A stretch of 64,000 bases of DNA from Nocardia sp. XZ_19_385 (GTDB lineage: Bacteria > Actinomycetota > Actinomycetes > Mycobacteriales > Mycobacteriaceae). Location of the stretch: positions 2,232,001-2,296,000 of the forward strand of contig NZ_JACVEE010000001.1 in NCBI RefSeq assembly GCF_015355755.1. Reading direction: 5' to 3'. The notes below the pieces were generated by a model, which was not told the origin of the DNA, did no database searches, and was given only the letters and a program-made list of their open reading frames with translations. Of the stretch, positions 8,433 through 16,534 are shown one piece after another (position 1 is the stretch's first letter; each line of letters begins with the position of its first letter). Made by a program: the position numbers and the translations under genes.

Positions 8433-10226
8433 GTGACCGCCGTCGACGCGATTGTGCTCGCCGGTGGGCGGGCCAGCCGGATGGGCGGGGTGGACAAACC
8501 GGCGATCGTGATCGGCGGGCGGTCCATGCTGGATGCGGCGCTCGCGGCGGTCGCCGGCTGTGCGCGGACCGTGGTGGTGGGGCCGCACCGGCCCGAGCTG
8601 GATCCGTCGATTCTGCAGGTGCGGGAGGTGCCGCCGGGGTCGGGGCCGGTGGCTGCGATCGAGGTGGGGCTGCACGCGCTGCATCCAGGGCCCGCCCCGC
8701 TGGTCGTCGTGCTGGCCGCGGACATGCCGTTCCTGACCGACACCGCGATCGGGGAATTGCTCAGGCACGAAAACGAAACCGGTGCGGACGCGGTGTTCGC
8801 GGCGGACACGTCGGGGCGGCCGCAGTATTTGATCGGGGTGTGGCGGCGGTCGGCGCTGGTTGCGGCGCTGGCGGAGCTGGATACGCTGGTGAATCAGCCG
8901 ATGAAGGCGCTGATTCCGGATGAGACGGTGACCGTGCACCTGACGGGGGTCGCGGACTGCGATACCGCCGAGGAGGTGCGGCGCGCGCAGGCGACAGCCG
9001 ACGGAGCCGCCACCCAGGCGGCAGCAACGGCCGACACCCCCGACGACGCCGTCCCATCGAGCCGGCCGCTGCCGCTCGACGAGGCTCGAAACCTGGTGCG
9101 CGCCAGACTTTCCAAGCTCACCGCATACGAGACCGAGCTGCGGGCCGTGCGCGGCGCCGCGCTCGCCGCACCGATCCTCGCCGCTGGGGCGCTGCCGCGG
9201 TTCGACGTGTCCGCCATGGACGGTTACGCGGTCGCCGGGGACGGCCCCTGGCAGTTGCGCCGCGATATCGGCTTCGCGGGTGGCCAGCGCCCGGTCGGCC
9301 TGCTGCCCGGCGAGGCGGTGCGCATCGCCACCGGCGCGCACGTCCCGGACGGCACCAGCGCCGTCCTGCGGGACGAATTCACCAGTCTCACAGCGGAAAA
9401 CGTGCTGCACCGGCTACCTGATTCTCCGGTGCGCGACGACATCCGCCGCCGCGGCGACGACCACAGTCCCGGTGATCTCATTGCCGCCGAGGCCACCCCG
9501 GTTACCTCCGGGCTGATCTCGGCGGCGGCGAGCGTGGAGGTGACCGAGGCGATGGTGCGCGGCCCGGTGCGCGCCAGAATCGTGATGACCGGCGACGAGA
9601 TCCGCAGTGACGGCCCGCTGCAGACCGGCCAGACCCGCGACTCGATCGGGCCGATCCTCCCGGATGTCTTGTCCTGGTACGGCATTCGCACGGTCGACCG
9701 GGTACATCTGCGCGACACCCCCAGCGGCTTCGACGATGTCCTCAGTACGGCAGGCGAATTCGATCTGCTGGTCATCGTCGGCGCGACCGGCGGCGGCGCC
9801 GCCGACCAGTTACGCGGCGCGATCACTCGCACCGATGCCGAACTTCTGGTGCCGCGCCTCGAACTCCGCCCCGGCGGTTCCACCGTGGTCGCCGAACTCT
9901 CCACCCACACAACGCTTCTCGGCCTGCCTGGCAATCCGTTCGCGGCGGTAGCCACGCTGATGGCCTTGGCACCCGCCATTGTCGAGGGCCGCACCGGCGC
10001 TCACCCGGCCCGCCCCTACATCGGCCCGCTGCACAACGCTTACTCCGTCGCTGGCCCGGTCGCTCGCGTGCTTCCGGCCCGCCGCGCCCCCTTCGGCGGT
10101 TTCCTCGCCGAACCGCATCGCTCCACCGCACACCTCGGCGGCCTGATCGACCGCGACGGCCTGGTCATCGTCCCCGCGCACGCCACCGACGGCACCCCGG
10201 TCGAATTCCTCCCGCTGCATACCTGA
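8433..10226 (+). CDS. MobA-MoeA fusion: molybdenum cofactor guanylyltransferase plus molybdenum insertase
   Basis: 597 residues from a GTG. Residues 1-190 are a MobA-type nucleotidyltransferase: VLAGGRASRMGGVDKP is the GTP-binding signature and VVLAADMPFL the metal-binding DMPF. After an Ala-rich linker (about 190-212), residues 213-597 are MoeA: PRFDVSAMDGYAV, the TGDEI motif, and near the end PGNPFAA. MoeA inserts molybdate into adenylylated molybdopterin, and MobA then adds GMP to give the bis-MGD form that NarG uses. The two enzymes are normally separate proteins, so the fusion joins two steps of one pathway. It lies 13 kb from narG. Confidence 0.9.
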   Translation: MTAVDAIVLAGGRASRMGGVDKPAIVIGGRSMLDAALAAVAGCARTVVVGPHRPELDPSILQVREVPPGSGPVAAIEVGLHALHPGPAPLVVVLAADMPFLTDTAIGELLRHENETGADAVFAADTSGRPQYLIGVWRRSALVAALAELDTLVNQPMKALIPDETVTVHLTGVADCDTAEEVRRAQATADGAATQAAATADTPDDAVPSSRPLPLDEARNLVRARLSKLTAYETELRAVRGAALAAPILAAGALPRFDVSAMDGYAVAGDGPWQLRRDIGFAGGQRPVGLLPGEAVRIATGAHVPDGTSAVLRDEFTSLTAENVLHRLPDSPVRDDIRRRGDDHSPGDLIAAEATPVTSGLISAAASVEVTEAMVRGPVRARIVMTGDEIRSDGPLQTGQTRDSIGPILPDVLSWYGIRTVDRVHLRDTPSGFDDVLSTAGEFDLLVIVGATGGGAADQLRGAITRTDAELLVPRLELRPGGSTVVAELSTHTTLLGLPGNPFAAVATLMALAPAIVEGRTGAHPARPYIGPLHNAYSVAGPVARVLPARRAPFGGFLAEPHRSTAHLGGLIDRDGLVIVPAHATDGTPVEFLPLHT

Positions 10227-10236
10227 CGCGGGAGCG

Positions 10237-10251
10237 TTACCTGCCAGGTAA
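10237..10251. promoter_or_regulatory. 15-base perfect palindrome, possible operator
   Basis: TTACCTG-C-CAGGTAA, seven perfect base pairs around one central base, lies 10 bases after the MobA-MoeA stop and 60 bases before the DUF1330 gene. Size and placement fit a dimeric repressor site for the downstream gene. No known consensus is recognised. Confidence 0.4.
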
Positions 10252-10311
10252 TTGTCGGGCGTAGCGACTGCACTTACCGTCGAGGTAGAGCCCTCGTCGA
10301 AGGAAACGCCA

Positions 10312-10656
10312 ATGCCCGCCTATGGTTTCGCGCATCTGCACACCCGCCGCCCGCACGTCGACATCCTGGAATACCTGGAACGCGTCCAGGCCACCCTCGA
10401 CCCGTTCGGCGGCCGCTTCCTCGTGCACGGCCCGCCGCTGGAGGTCTTGGAGGGCGACTGGCCGGGGACCATGGTGTTGTTGGAATTTCCCGACGTCGAA
10501 CGCGCCCGCGCCTGGTACCACTCCCCCGCCTACCAGGAGATCCTGCGGCTGCGCGCCGACCACATCGACGGCAACCTGGTGCTGGTCGAGGGTGTGGGGC
10601 CGGACTACGACCCGCGCAAGCGCGCCGCCCAGTTGCGGGCGGAACTGCCGAGCTGA
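10312..10656 (+). CDS. DUF1330 family protein
   Basis: 114 residues from the ATG at 10312, which has AAGGA nine bases upstream; the open frame extends further left without a better start. The segment VLLEFPDVERARAWYHSPAYQEI is the DUF1330 signature (ferredoxin-like dimeric alpha-beta barrel). Function is unknown; members are small cytoplasmic proteins. It converges on the membrane protein gene at 10662 with only 5 bases between the stops. Confidence 0.85.
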   Translation: MPAYGFAHLHTRRPHVDILEYLERVQATLDPFGGRFLVHGPPLEVLEGDWPGTMVLLEFPDVERARAWYHSPAYQEILRLRADHIDGNLVLVEGVGPDYDPRKRAAQLRAELPS

Positions 10657-10661
10657 CACTG

Positions 10662-11189
10662 TCATTCGGGCAGGAGCGCGGCGCGAAGCCGCTCCGGATC
10701 ATCCGTACTCAGTAGCAGTGCACGTGCCGACACCCGGCGCAGGAGCTGGGTCCGGGCGGCGATCGCGGTGGTCAGGTCGACTCGCAACAATGGCGAGGAC
10801 GGTGACCGGATCAGCGACAGCATCGCCGTGTCCTCGTCGAAGTCCAGGCCGAGCTGCGCCGGACGCCGCAGCGACGGCTGATACGGGGTGACCGAGGCGA
10901 TGACGGCCAGCGGCACGTTCGCTGCCGCAAGCCAGCCGAAACGGGCCCGGAGCGCGTCTCTGGTCACCCGATGCACGCTCCACGACGGGGACGCCACGGC
11001 GATGACGAACAGCGCCGTCAGCGCACCGACCACGACGTCGACCAACAGGACAATCGGCTGCGGTGCAACAGCTTTCACGATCAGATGCAGCACCACGGCC
11101 TCGAGAAGGCCGAACGCGGCGATTCCGACCACCAGCGCGAGCCAGCCACCGCGCCGCCCCATGCCTATCCGCAGCTGCTTCCCGGTCAT
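10662..11189 (-). CDS. Small membrane protein of unknown function
   Basis: 175 residues. Two hydrophobic segments near the N-terminus (about residues 15-40 and 44-66) are followed by a soluble part with a beta-rich pattern, including FDEDTAMLSLIRSPSSPLLRVDL, which could be a PH-like domain. The final third ends in STDDPERLRAAL, as in membrane proteins whose last strand-helix pair reads TDDP. I do not recognise a family with certainty. It is transcribed on its own between the DUF1330 gene and the ABC operon. Confidence 0.6.
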   Translation of the reverse strand: MTGKQLRIGMGRRGGWLALVVGIAAFGLLEAVVLHLIVKAVAPQPIVLLVDVVVGALTALFVIAVASPSWSVHRVTRDALRARFGWLAAANVPLAVIASVTPYQPSLRRPAQLGLDFDEDTAMLSLIRSPSSPLLRVDLTTAIAARTQLLRRVSARALLLSTDDPERLRAALLPE

Positions 11190-11248
11190 CGCCTCAGTTT
11201 AGGCTGGTCAACACCCCACCCGGCCGACATACCGAGAACCTGGGCCGC

Positions 11249-13036
11249 CTAACTGCCGCGCCGCGCCAGCTCCGGGTCCGGAAGCGGGACAGCATCGAGC
11301 AGCGCACGAGTGTATGCGTGCTCCGGGTCCCGGAAAACGTCCGCGACATCGCCGGTTTCGACGATCGCGCCGCCGCGTAGCACCACGACTCGATCCGCGA
11401 CCTGGTGCACCACCGCGAGATCATGGCTGATGAACAGGCAGGCGAAACCGTATTCGGCGCGCAGATCAGCGAACAGGTCGAGCACCTGAGCCTGCACCGA
11501 GACGTCGAGCGCACTGGTCGGCTCGTCGGCGACCAGTAGTCGCGGAGACAAGGCCAGGGCGCGCGCGAGCGCCACGCGCTGGCGTTGGCCGCCGGACAAT
11601 TCACCCGGCCGGCGAGTCGCGTAGTCGCGCGGCAGACGCACGGATTCCAGTAGCGCTCCGACTTTTTCGCGTAGCAGCGCGCCGGAGGCGGCCCGGTGCA
11701 CGATCAAGGGCTCACCGATCGCCTCTTCGATGCTGCGTCGCGGGTCGAGGGAGGCGGTGACATCCTGGTGCACCAGCGCGACGTGTTTGCGCAGTGCACG
11801 CAGCTCCCGTTTGGCCAAGCCCCCGAGTGGAAGACCCGTCAGCTCGATCGTCCCCGTGTGCGCAGGCACAAGTCCGAGTGCGGCGCGACCGAGTGTGCTT
11901 TTCCCCGAGCCGGATTCGCCCACCAGCCCGACCACTTCACCTGGCCCGAGAGTGAGCGAAATGTCGCGCAAAGCCTGGAAATCCTTGTCGCCGCCGCGTC
12001 CGCGATAGACGACACTCAGATCGCTGATCTGCAGCACTGCTTCAGGCGCTGTACCGGCGGTATCCACAGCGGTCCCCGACCCCGCAGTGCGACTGCCGGT
12101 TTCGGGCGCACGACTCGGCGCGGTCTCGGCGGCCACGCCGAGCGCAGGTCCGGCCGCGACCTTCTGTGCAGGTTCGTCCGCACCAGGAAGACGCGGCACC
12201 GCGGCCAGTAGCTCTCGGGTGTAGTCCGCACGGGGATCCGCGAAAAGCTCGTGCACAGCCCGCTCTTCGACCACGCGCCCGGCGCGCAGCACCACGACGC
12301 GGTCGGCGATCTCGGCGACGACGCCCAGGTTGTGGGTGATGAAAAGTACTGCGGTGCCGTGGGATCGGCGCAACGCGCGCAGCAGCTCGAGAATTTCGGC
12401 TTGCACGGTGACGTCCAGGGCGGTGGTGGGTTCGTCGGCGACGAGCAGGTCGGGTTCGCCCGACAGCGCCAGGGCGATGACCACACGCTGCTTCTGCCCG
12501 CCGGACAGTTGGTGCGGATACCAGTCGACCCGGCGTTCCGGCTCCGGAATCTCCACCATCCGAAGCAGTTCCACGGCACGGGCGCGCGCCGCGGCCTTCG
12601 ACAGTGCCCCCGACTCGGTGCGCGCATGATGGGCGCGCAATGCCTGGACGAGCTGCGTACCGATCTTCTGCACCGGGTTGAGCGCGGTCTGCGGCTCCTG
12701 GAACACCATCGCGGCGCGGATGCCCCGCAGGGCATGCAGTTCGACTTCGGAGGCGCCGACGACTTCGGTGCCCACGAGCCGAATAGACCCGCTCGCGGTG
12801 GCCCCGGCGGGCAGCAAGCCGAGGGCGGCCCGGGCGGTGAGCGACTTACCGGATCCCGATTCACCCACGAGTGCCACGACTTCCCCGGGCCGCACCTCGA
12901 CGTCGACGCCATGCACAACAGTGCGGGATCCGAAGCGCACCTTCAGGTTCCGGATCGCCAGCACCGGCACAACCGGCTCCGGGTCGGCTTCGAGCCGAGC
13001 AGCCGCCGAATCCGATTCGAGCACTGCTGTTTTCAT
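11249..13036 (-). CDS. ABC importer ATPase with two fused nucleotide-binding domains (DppD-DppF type)
   Basis: 595 residues holding two complete ABC ATPases in tandem. Each has a Walker A GESGSGKS and a signature motif (LSGGQKQRV near residue 178, LSGGQRQRV near 482), with Walker B LLVADEPT in both. Each half ends with the peptide-importer C-terminal extension (FADPRADYTRELLAAVP; FRDPEHAYTRALLDAVP). A single fused ATPase in place of DppD plus DppF is common in actinobacteria. It is the last gene of a four-gene operon and overlaps the permease start by the 4 bases ATGA. Confidence 0.92.
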   Translation of the reverse strand: MKTAVLESDSAAARLEADPEPVVPVLAIRNLKVRFGSRTVVHGVDVEVRPGEVVALVGESGSGKSLTARAALGLLPAGATASGSIRLVGTEVVGASEVELHALRGIRAAMVFQEPQTALNPVQKIGTQLVQALRAHHARTESGALSKAAARARAVELLRMVEIPEPERRVDWYPHQLSGGQKQRVVIALALSGEPDLLVADEPTTALDVTVQAEILELLRALRRSHGTAVLFITHNLGVVAEIADRVVVLRAGRVVEERAVHELFADPRADYTRELLAAVPRLPGADEPAQKVAAGPALGVAAETAPSRAPETGSRTAGSGTAVDTAGTAPEAVLQISDLSVVYRGRGGDKDFQALRDISLTLGPGEVVGLVGESGSGKSTLGRAALGLVPAHTGTIELTGLPLGGLAKRELRALRKHVALVHQDVTASLDPRRSIEEAIGEPLIVHRAASGALLREKVGALLESVRLPRDYATRRPGELSGGQRQRVALARALALSPRLLVADEPTSALDVSVQAQVLDLFADLRAEYGFACLFISHDLAVVHQVADRVVVLRGGAIVETGDVADVFRDPEHAYTRALLDAVPLPDPELARRGS

Positions 13037-13893
13037 GCGATTCTCCTAGCCCGGCCCAGCGCCTGAGCGATGAACAGGAACCCGAGCGTCAGTCCGGAGA
13101 CCACCAGTAGCGGCCCCACCGCGAATGCCGGGTTGGCGTCCAGATAGGCGATGGAATCGGCGATGGTCCCGCCGAGCGAGGGATCCGGCGGCCGCACCCC
13201 GATACCGATGAAGCTCATCGCGGCTTCCACGAAGACCGCGAGCGACATCGACAGGGCCAGCTGCACCCCGAGCGGTTCGAGCACATTGGGCAGCACGTGT
13301 TTCCGCAGGGTCCACCAGGAACCGGCGCCGATGACCTCGGCGGCCTCGACGAACGGCTGTTCCCGCACCGCGAGGATGGCCGTGCGAATCTGCCTGCCGA
13401 ACAAGGGGATTTCGACCGCGACGATCACGATGATCACCGTGTGCACGCCCGGACCGGTGACCGCGGCCAGCGCGATGGCCAGGATCAGGGCCGGGAAGGC
13501 CAGCAGCAGATCGAACACGCGCTGGGTGATCACATCGGCGACGGAGTTCAGGCTGGACAGCAGCCCCGCCAGCGAACCGAGCACCGCCCCGAGGGGAACC
13601 GCGACGAATCCGACGAACAGGTTGACGCGGATACCGTGCAGCACCCGCGCGAACAGATCGCGGTTGAGGTTGTCGGTACCGAACCAGTGCTCGCCGCTGG
13701 GGCCGAGCAGGTTGGCCGACGGAATTTGCTGCAGCGGATCATATTTCGCGACGGCCCCGGCCAGCAGTCCGAGCAGCGCGATACCGCCGACCAGCAGCAG
13801 ACCGGCCAAACCCTGCCCCCGGCGCAGGGCATGCCACTGTGGGCGTGCGGATTCAACGGTGTCCGGCGCTTCGACCGCCGATACCTGGGTCAT
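13033..13893 (-). CDS. ABC importer permease (DppC-like)
   Basis: 286 residues from the ATG at 13893; the open frame continues upstream but that part overlaps the preceding permease in another frame and is not coding. One N-terminal membrane helix (about residues 27-47) is followed by a long loop with GTDNLNRDLFARVLHG, the conserved DppC/OppC segment, and then a BPD_transp_1 domain with an EAA-like stretch near VEAAEVIGAGSWWTLRKHVLPN. It overlaps both neighbours by ATGA, indicating translational coupling. Confidence 0.92.
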   Translation of the reverse strand: MTQVSAVEAPDTVESARPQWHALRRGQGLAGLLLVGGIALLGLLAGAVAKYDPLQQIPSANLLGPSGEHWFGTDNLNRDLFARVLHGIRVNLFVGFVAVPLGAVLGSLAGLLSSLNSVADVITQRVFDLLLAFPALILAIALAAVTGPGVHTVIIVIVAVEIPLFGRQIRTAILAVREQPFVEAAEVIGAGSWWTLRKHVLPNVLEPLGVQLALSMSLAVFVEAAMSFIGIGVRPPDPSLGGTIADSIAYLDANPAFAVGPLLVVSGLTLGFLFIAQALGRARRIA

Positions 13894-14849
13894 GCCGTGC
13901 CTCCGATACGAATCCGTGGATCCAGATAGGCGTGCACGATGTCGGTAGTCAGCTGGATCGCGACGAACACCGCCACCGAGAACAGCAGCAGCGCCTGCAC
14001 CACCGGATAGTCGCGCCGGTTGATGCCCTGCTCTATGAGCTGCCCGATTCCCGGCCAGGCGAAGGTGGCCTCCACCAGCACGGCACCGCCGAGCAGTGAG
14101 CCGGACTGGATGCCGAGCACGGTCAGCATGGTGGGCAGGGCGTTTCGCAATGCGCCGCGCGTCACGATCTCCCGGTGCGAGATGCCCAGCGACCGCGCAG
14201 TGAGGACATACGGCTTCCCCAATTCGGTGCGCAGTGCTTCGGTGAGGAAGCGGGTAAGCGCGGCACTCACCGGCAGCGCCAGGCAGACCGAGGGCAGCAG
14301 CAGATACTGCACGGTGATATCGGGGTGCGCCGCGAACCCGTCCGGCGGGATACCGCCCGCGGGCAGGATCGGAACAGCGATCGCGAAGAACAGCACCAGC
14401 AGCACACCGGTGACGAACGCGGGCACCGCGACGGCCACCGTATTGGCGGCCGCCACAATGGCATTGAGCCAGCGCCACTCCCACAGCACCGCCGAGACAC
14501 TCACTGCGAGACTCACAGCCACCGCCAGTAGCAGCGAAGATCCGGCCAGCACAAGGGTATTGGTGAGGCCGCGGGCGATCAGGTCACCGATCTGGCCGCC
14601 GATGATGTAGGACCGCCCCAGATCACCGGTGAGTAGCCCGTGCAGCCAGCTCAGATATTGCGCCGGTACGGAGCGGTCCAGGCCGAGCTGATGGCGGATG
14701 GCGGCAATCGATTCCGGTGTCGCGTCCGGTCCGGCCAGCGTGCTCGCCGGATCACCGGGCACCGCCCGCAGCAGCAGGAAGATCAGCACCGAGGCGCCGA
14801 AAAGCACCGCCACCGCCGACGGAACCCGGCGCAGCAGGTAGGCGGTCAT
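13890..14849 (-). CDS. ABC importer permease (DppB-like)
   Basis: 319 residues with an N-terminal membrane anchor (RRVPSAVAVLFGASVLIFLLLRAVPGDPA, the DppB/OppB signature containing PGDPA) and five further hydrophobic segments. The coupling loop contains LTARSLGISHREIVTRGALRNALPT. It is the first of the two permeases and overlaps both the substrate-binding protein gene and the second permease gene by 4 bases. With them it should form a dipeptide/oligopeptide or nickel-type importer. Confidence 0.92.
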   Translation of the reverse strand: MTAYLLRRVPSAVAVLFGASVLIFLLLRAVPGDPASTLAGPDATPESIAAIRHQLGLDRSVPAQYLSWLHGLLTGDLGRSYIIGGQIGDLIARGLTNTLVLAGSSLLLAVAVSLAVSVSAVLWEWRWLNAIVAAANTVAVAVPAFVTGVLLVLFFAIAVPILPAGGIPPDGFAAHPDITVQYLLLPSVCLALPVSAALTRFLTEALRTELGKPYVLTARSLGISHREIVTRGALRNALPTMLTVLGIQSGSLLGGAVLVEATFAWPGIGQLIEQGINRRDYPVVQALLLFSVAVFVAIQLTTDIVHAYLDPRIRIGGTA

Positions 14850-16435
14850 GCCAGGAACGCCTCCGTCAGCACGGATTCACGACGCTTGGTCCAGTTGAAG
14901 CCGTGCAGCTTCTTGGTCTGCGCACCCTGCGGGAAGCGGACGCCGATCTCGATGAGGAACAGACCCTCCAGCAGTTGGTCACTGAGCGCCTGGTAGGCCT
15001 GCGTCGCTTCGGATCCGGTGCCCTGCTTCAGTTTCCACGCGCCGTCGGCCGCGGCAACGTAGGCGGGCGATTCGTAGCGGGAGGCGTTCTTGCGCGCGTT
15101 GAACGGGTACGCGCTGACGGTGAGGGTGGAGGGCACGAACTGCGCCCACGAATGATCGGTGAGCCACAGGCCGGGGAATTGCGCGCCGATCAACTGCCGG
15201 ATGAAGGTGGCGTTGTCGGTCGGCACGAGTTCGACCTCGATGCCGACTTCGGCCAGGTTGGCCTGCACGATCTGCGCGGACGCCTCGTAGGTGCTGACCG
15301 TGGAGCTGTAGGTCAGCGGGATCTTCGGCGGCTTGGGTAGCTGCGCGAGCAGCTGCTTCGCCTTGTTCACATCGCGGGCGTATCGACTGTTGCGGGCGGC
15401 GTCGAAAGCCGGAGAACCCTTGGGCCACGGGACATTCACGGCGTAACCGGCGCCACGGAATACCTCGCTCACGATCCGCTCCCGATCGATGGCGTAGGCG
15501 ATCGCCTGCCGCAACCGCACATCCGAGAGCGCCGGATCCTGCACGTTCACGCCGACATACACCTGCAGCTCCGCGCCCTCGAACGGGAAAGTCCGGAAAC
15601 CATCTGTCTTGCCCAGGTTTTCGACATCCCGGTAGGTAATGCCGTCGGCGTAGTGCAGCTGGCCGGACTTGAGCGCGTTGAGCTGGGCCTGGTTGTCCGG
15701 GATGACGGTGAGCTCGACTCGATCCAGGTACGGCCGCTCTGGCACCCAGTAGTGCGGATTTCGCTCGAAGATGATCTGCGAGTTCGGGATTCGCTGCACG
15801 AAGCGGAACGGCCCGGTGCCGACGAGCTTCTCACCGGTGCCGAGCTGATCGATGGATTCACGGTCCAGGATCGGCACGGTGTCGAGCAGATCGAAGATAT
15901 TGGCCAGCGGGTGCGCGAAGGTCAGCACGATCTTGTGCGGGTCGGTGGTGTCGAATCCGGTGATGGCGGTCGCGGTGCTCTTCAACTGCGCCGACCACTT
16001 CGCGTCGGCGTAGGTGCGCAGTGAGAACTCGACGTCCTTGGAGGTGAAGGCCCGGCCGCTGTGGAACTTCACGTCCTCGCGCAGCTCCAGGGTGATCGAG
16101 GTGCCATCGGGGGCGAGGGTCCACTTCTCGGCCAGCAGCGGCTGCGGCTCCAGCTTGTCGTGCGGGTAGCGCACCAGCGACTCGAACACGAGACCGACGA
16201 CGTAGGGCGTGGTGCCGGTGTTGGTGAGGATATTGGCGGGCACCAGGTCGAGGAGGACGCCGTACTTCAGCGTGCCGCCGCGCACGGGGGCCGCGTTGTC
16301 GCCGCCGCCGCGCTGCTGGTTCACCGCGGAGGTGCAGGCGGCCAGCGCACCGGTGCCGAGGATCGCGAAAGCGGCGATTCCGGTGTTGCGCAGGAAGCTA
16401 CGGCGGCCGATGGGCGCGCCCGGGGTAGAGCTCAT
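14846..16435 (-). CDS. Family 5 extracellular substrate-binding lipoprotein (peptide/nickel type), Tat-exported
   Basis: 529 residues. The N-terminus carries a twin-arginine motif GRRSFLRNTG, a hydrophobic core and the lipobox LAAC, so it is probably exported folded and lipid-anchored. The body shows the SBP_bac_5 pattern: LEPQPLLAEKWTLAPDGTSI, VKFHSGRAFTSKDVEFSL and FERNPHYW. It is the first gene of the importer operon; 99 bases separate its start from the divergent arylsulfatase gene. The ligand cannot be told from sequence; the neighbouring sulfatase does not settle it. Confidence 0.9.
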   Translation of the reverse strand: MSSTPGAPIGRRSFLRNTGIAAFAILGTGALAACTSAVNQQRGGGDNAAPVRGGTLKYGVLLDLVPANILTNTGTTPYVVGLVFESLVRYPHDKLEPQPLLAEKWTLAPDGTSITLELREDVKFHSGRAFTSKDVEFSLRTYADAKWSAQLKSTATAITGFDTTDPHKIVLTFAHPLANIFDLLDTVPILDRESIDQLGTGEKLVGTGPFRFVQRIPNSQIIFERNPHYWVPERPYLDRVELTVIPDNQAQLNALKSGQLHYADGITYRDVENLGKTDGFRTFPFEGAELQVYVGVNVQDPALSDVRLRQAIAYAIDRERIVSEVFRGAGYAVNVPWPKGSPAFDAARNSRYARDVNKAKQLLAQLPKPPKIPLTYSSTVSTYEASAQIVQANLAEVGIEVELVPTDNATFIRQLIGAQFPGLWLTDHSWAQFVPSTLTVSAYPFNARKNASRYESPAYVAAADGAWKLKQGTGSEATQAYQALSDQLLEGLFLIEIGVRFPQGAQTKKLHGFNWTKRRESVLTEAFLA

Positions 16436-16534
16436 GGTACTGAGCTAACACCGCCAGCAAGCTCCTGGCACCGGTTGCGCGCACCGTGCGTCTAAACCTG
16501 GTGACCTGGGGGTTTTACGGTTTCTACTGATCCA

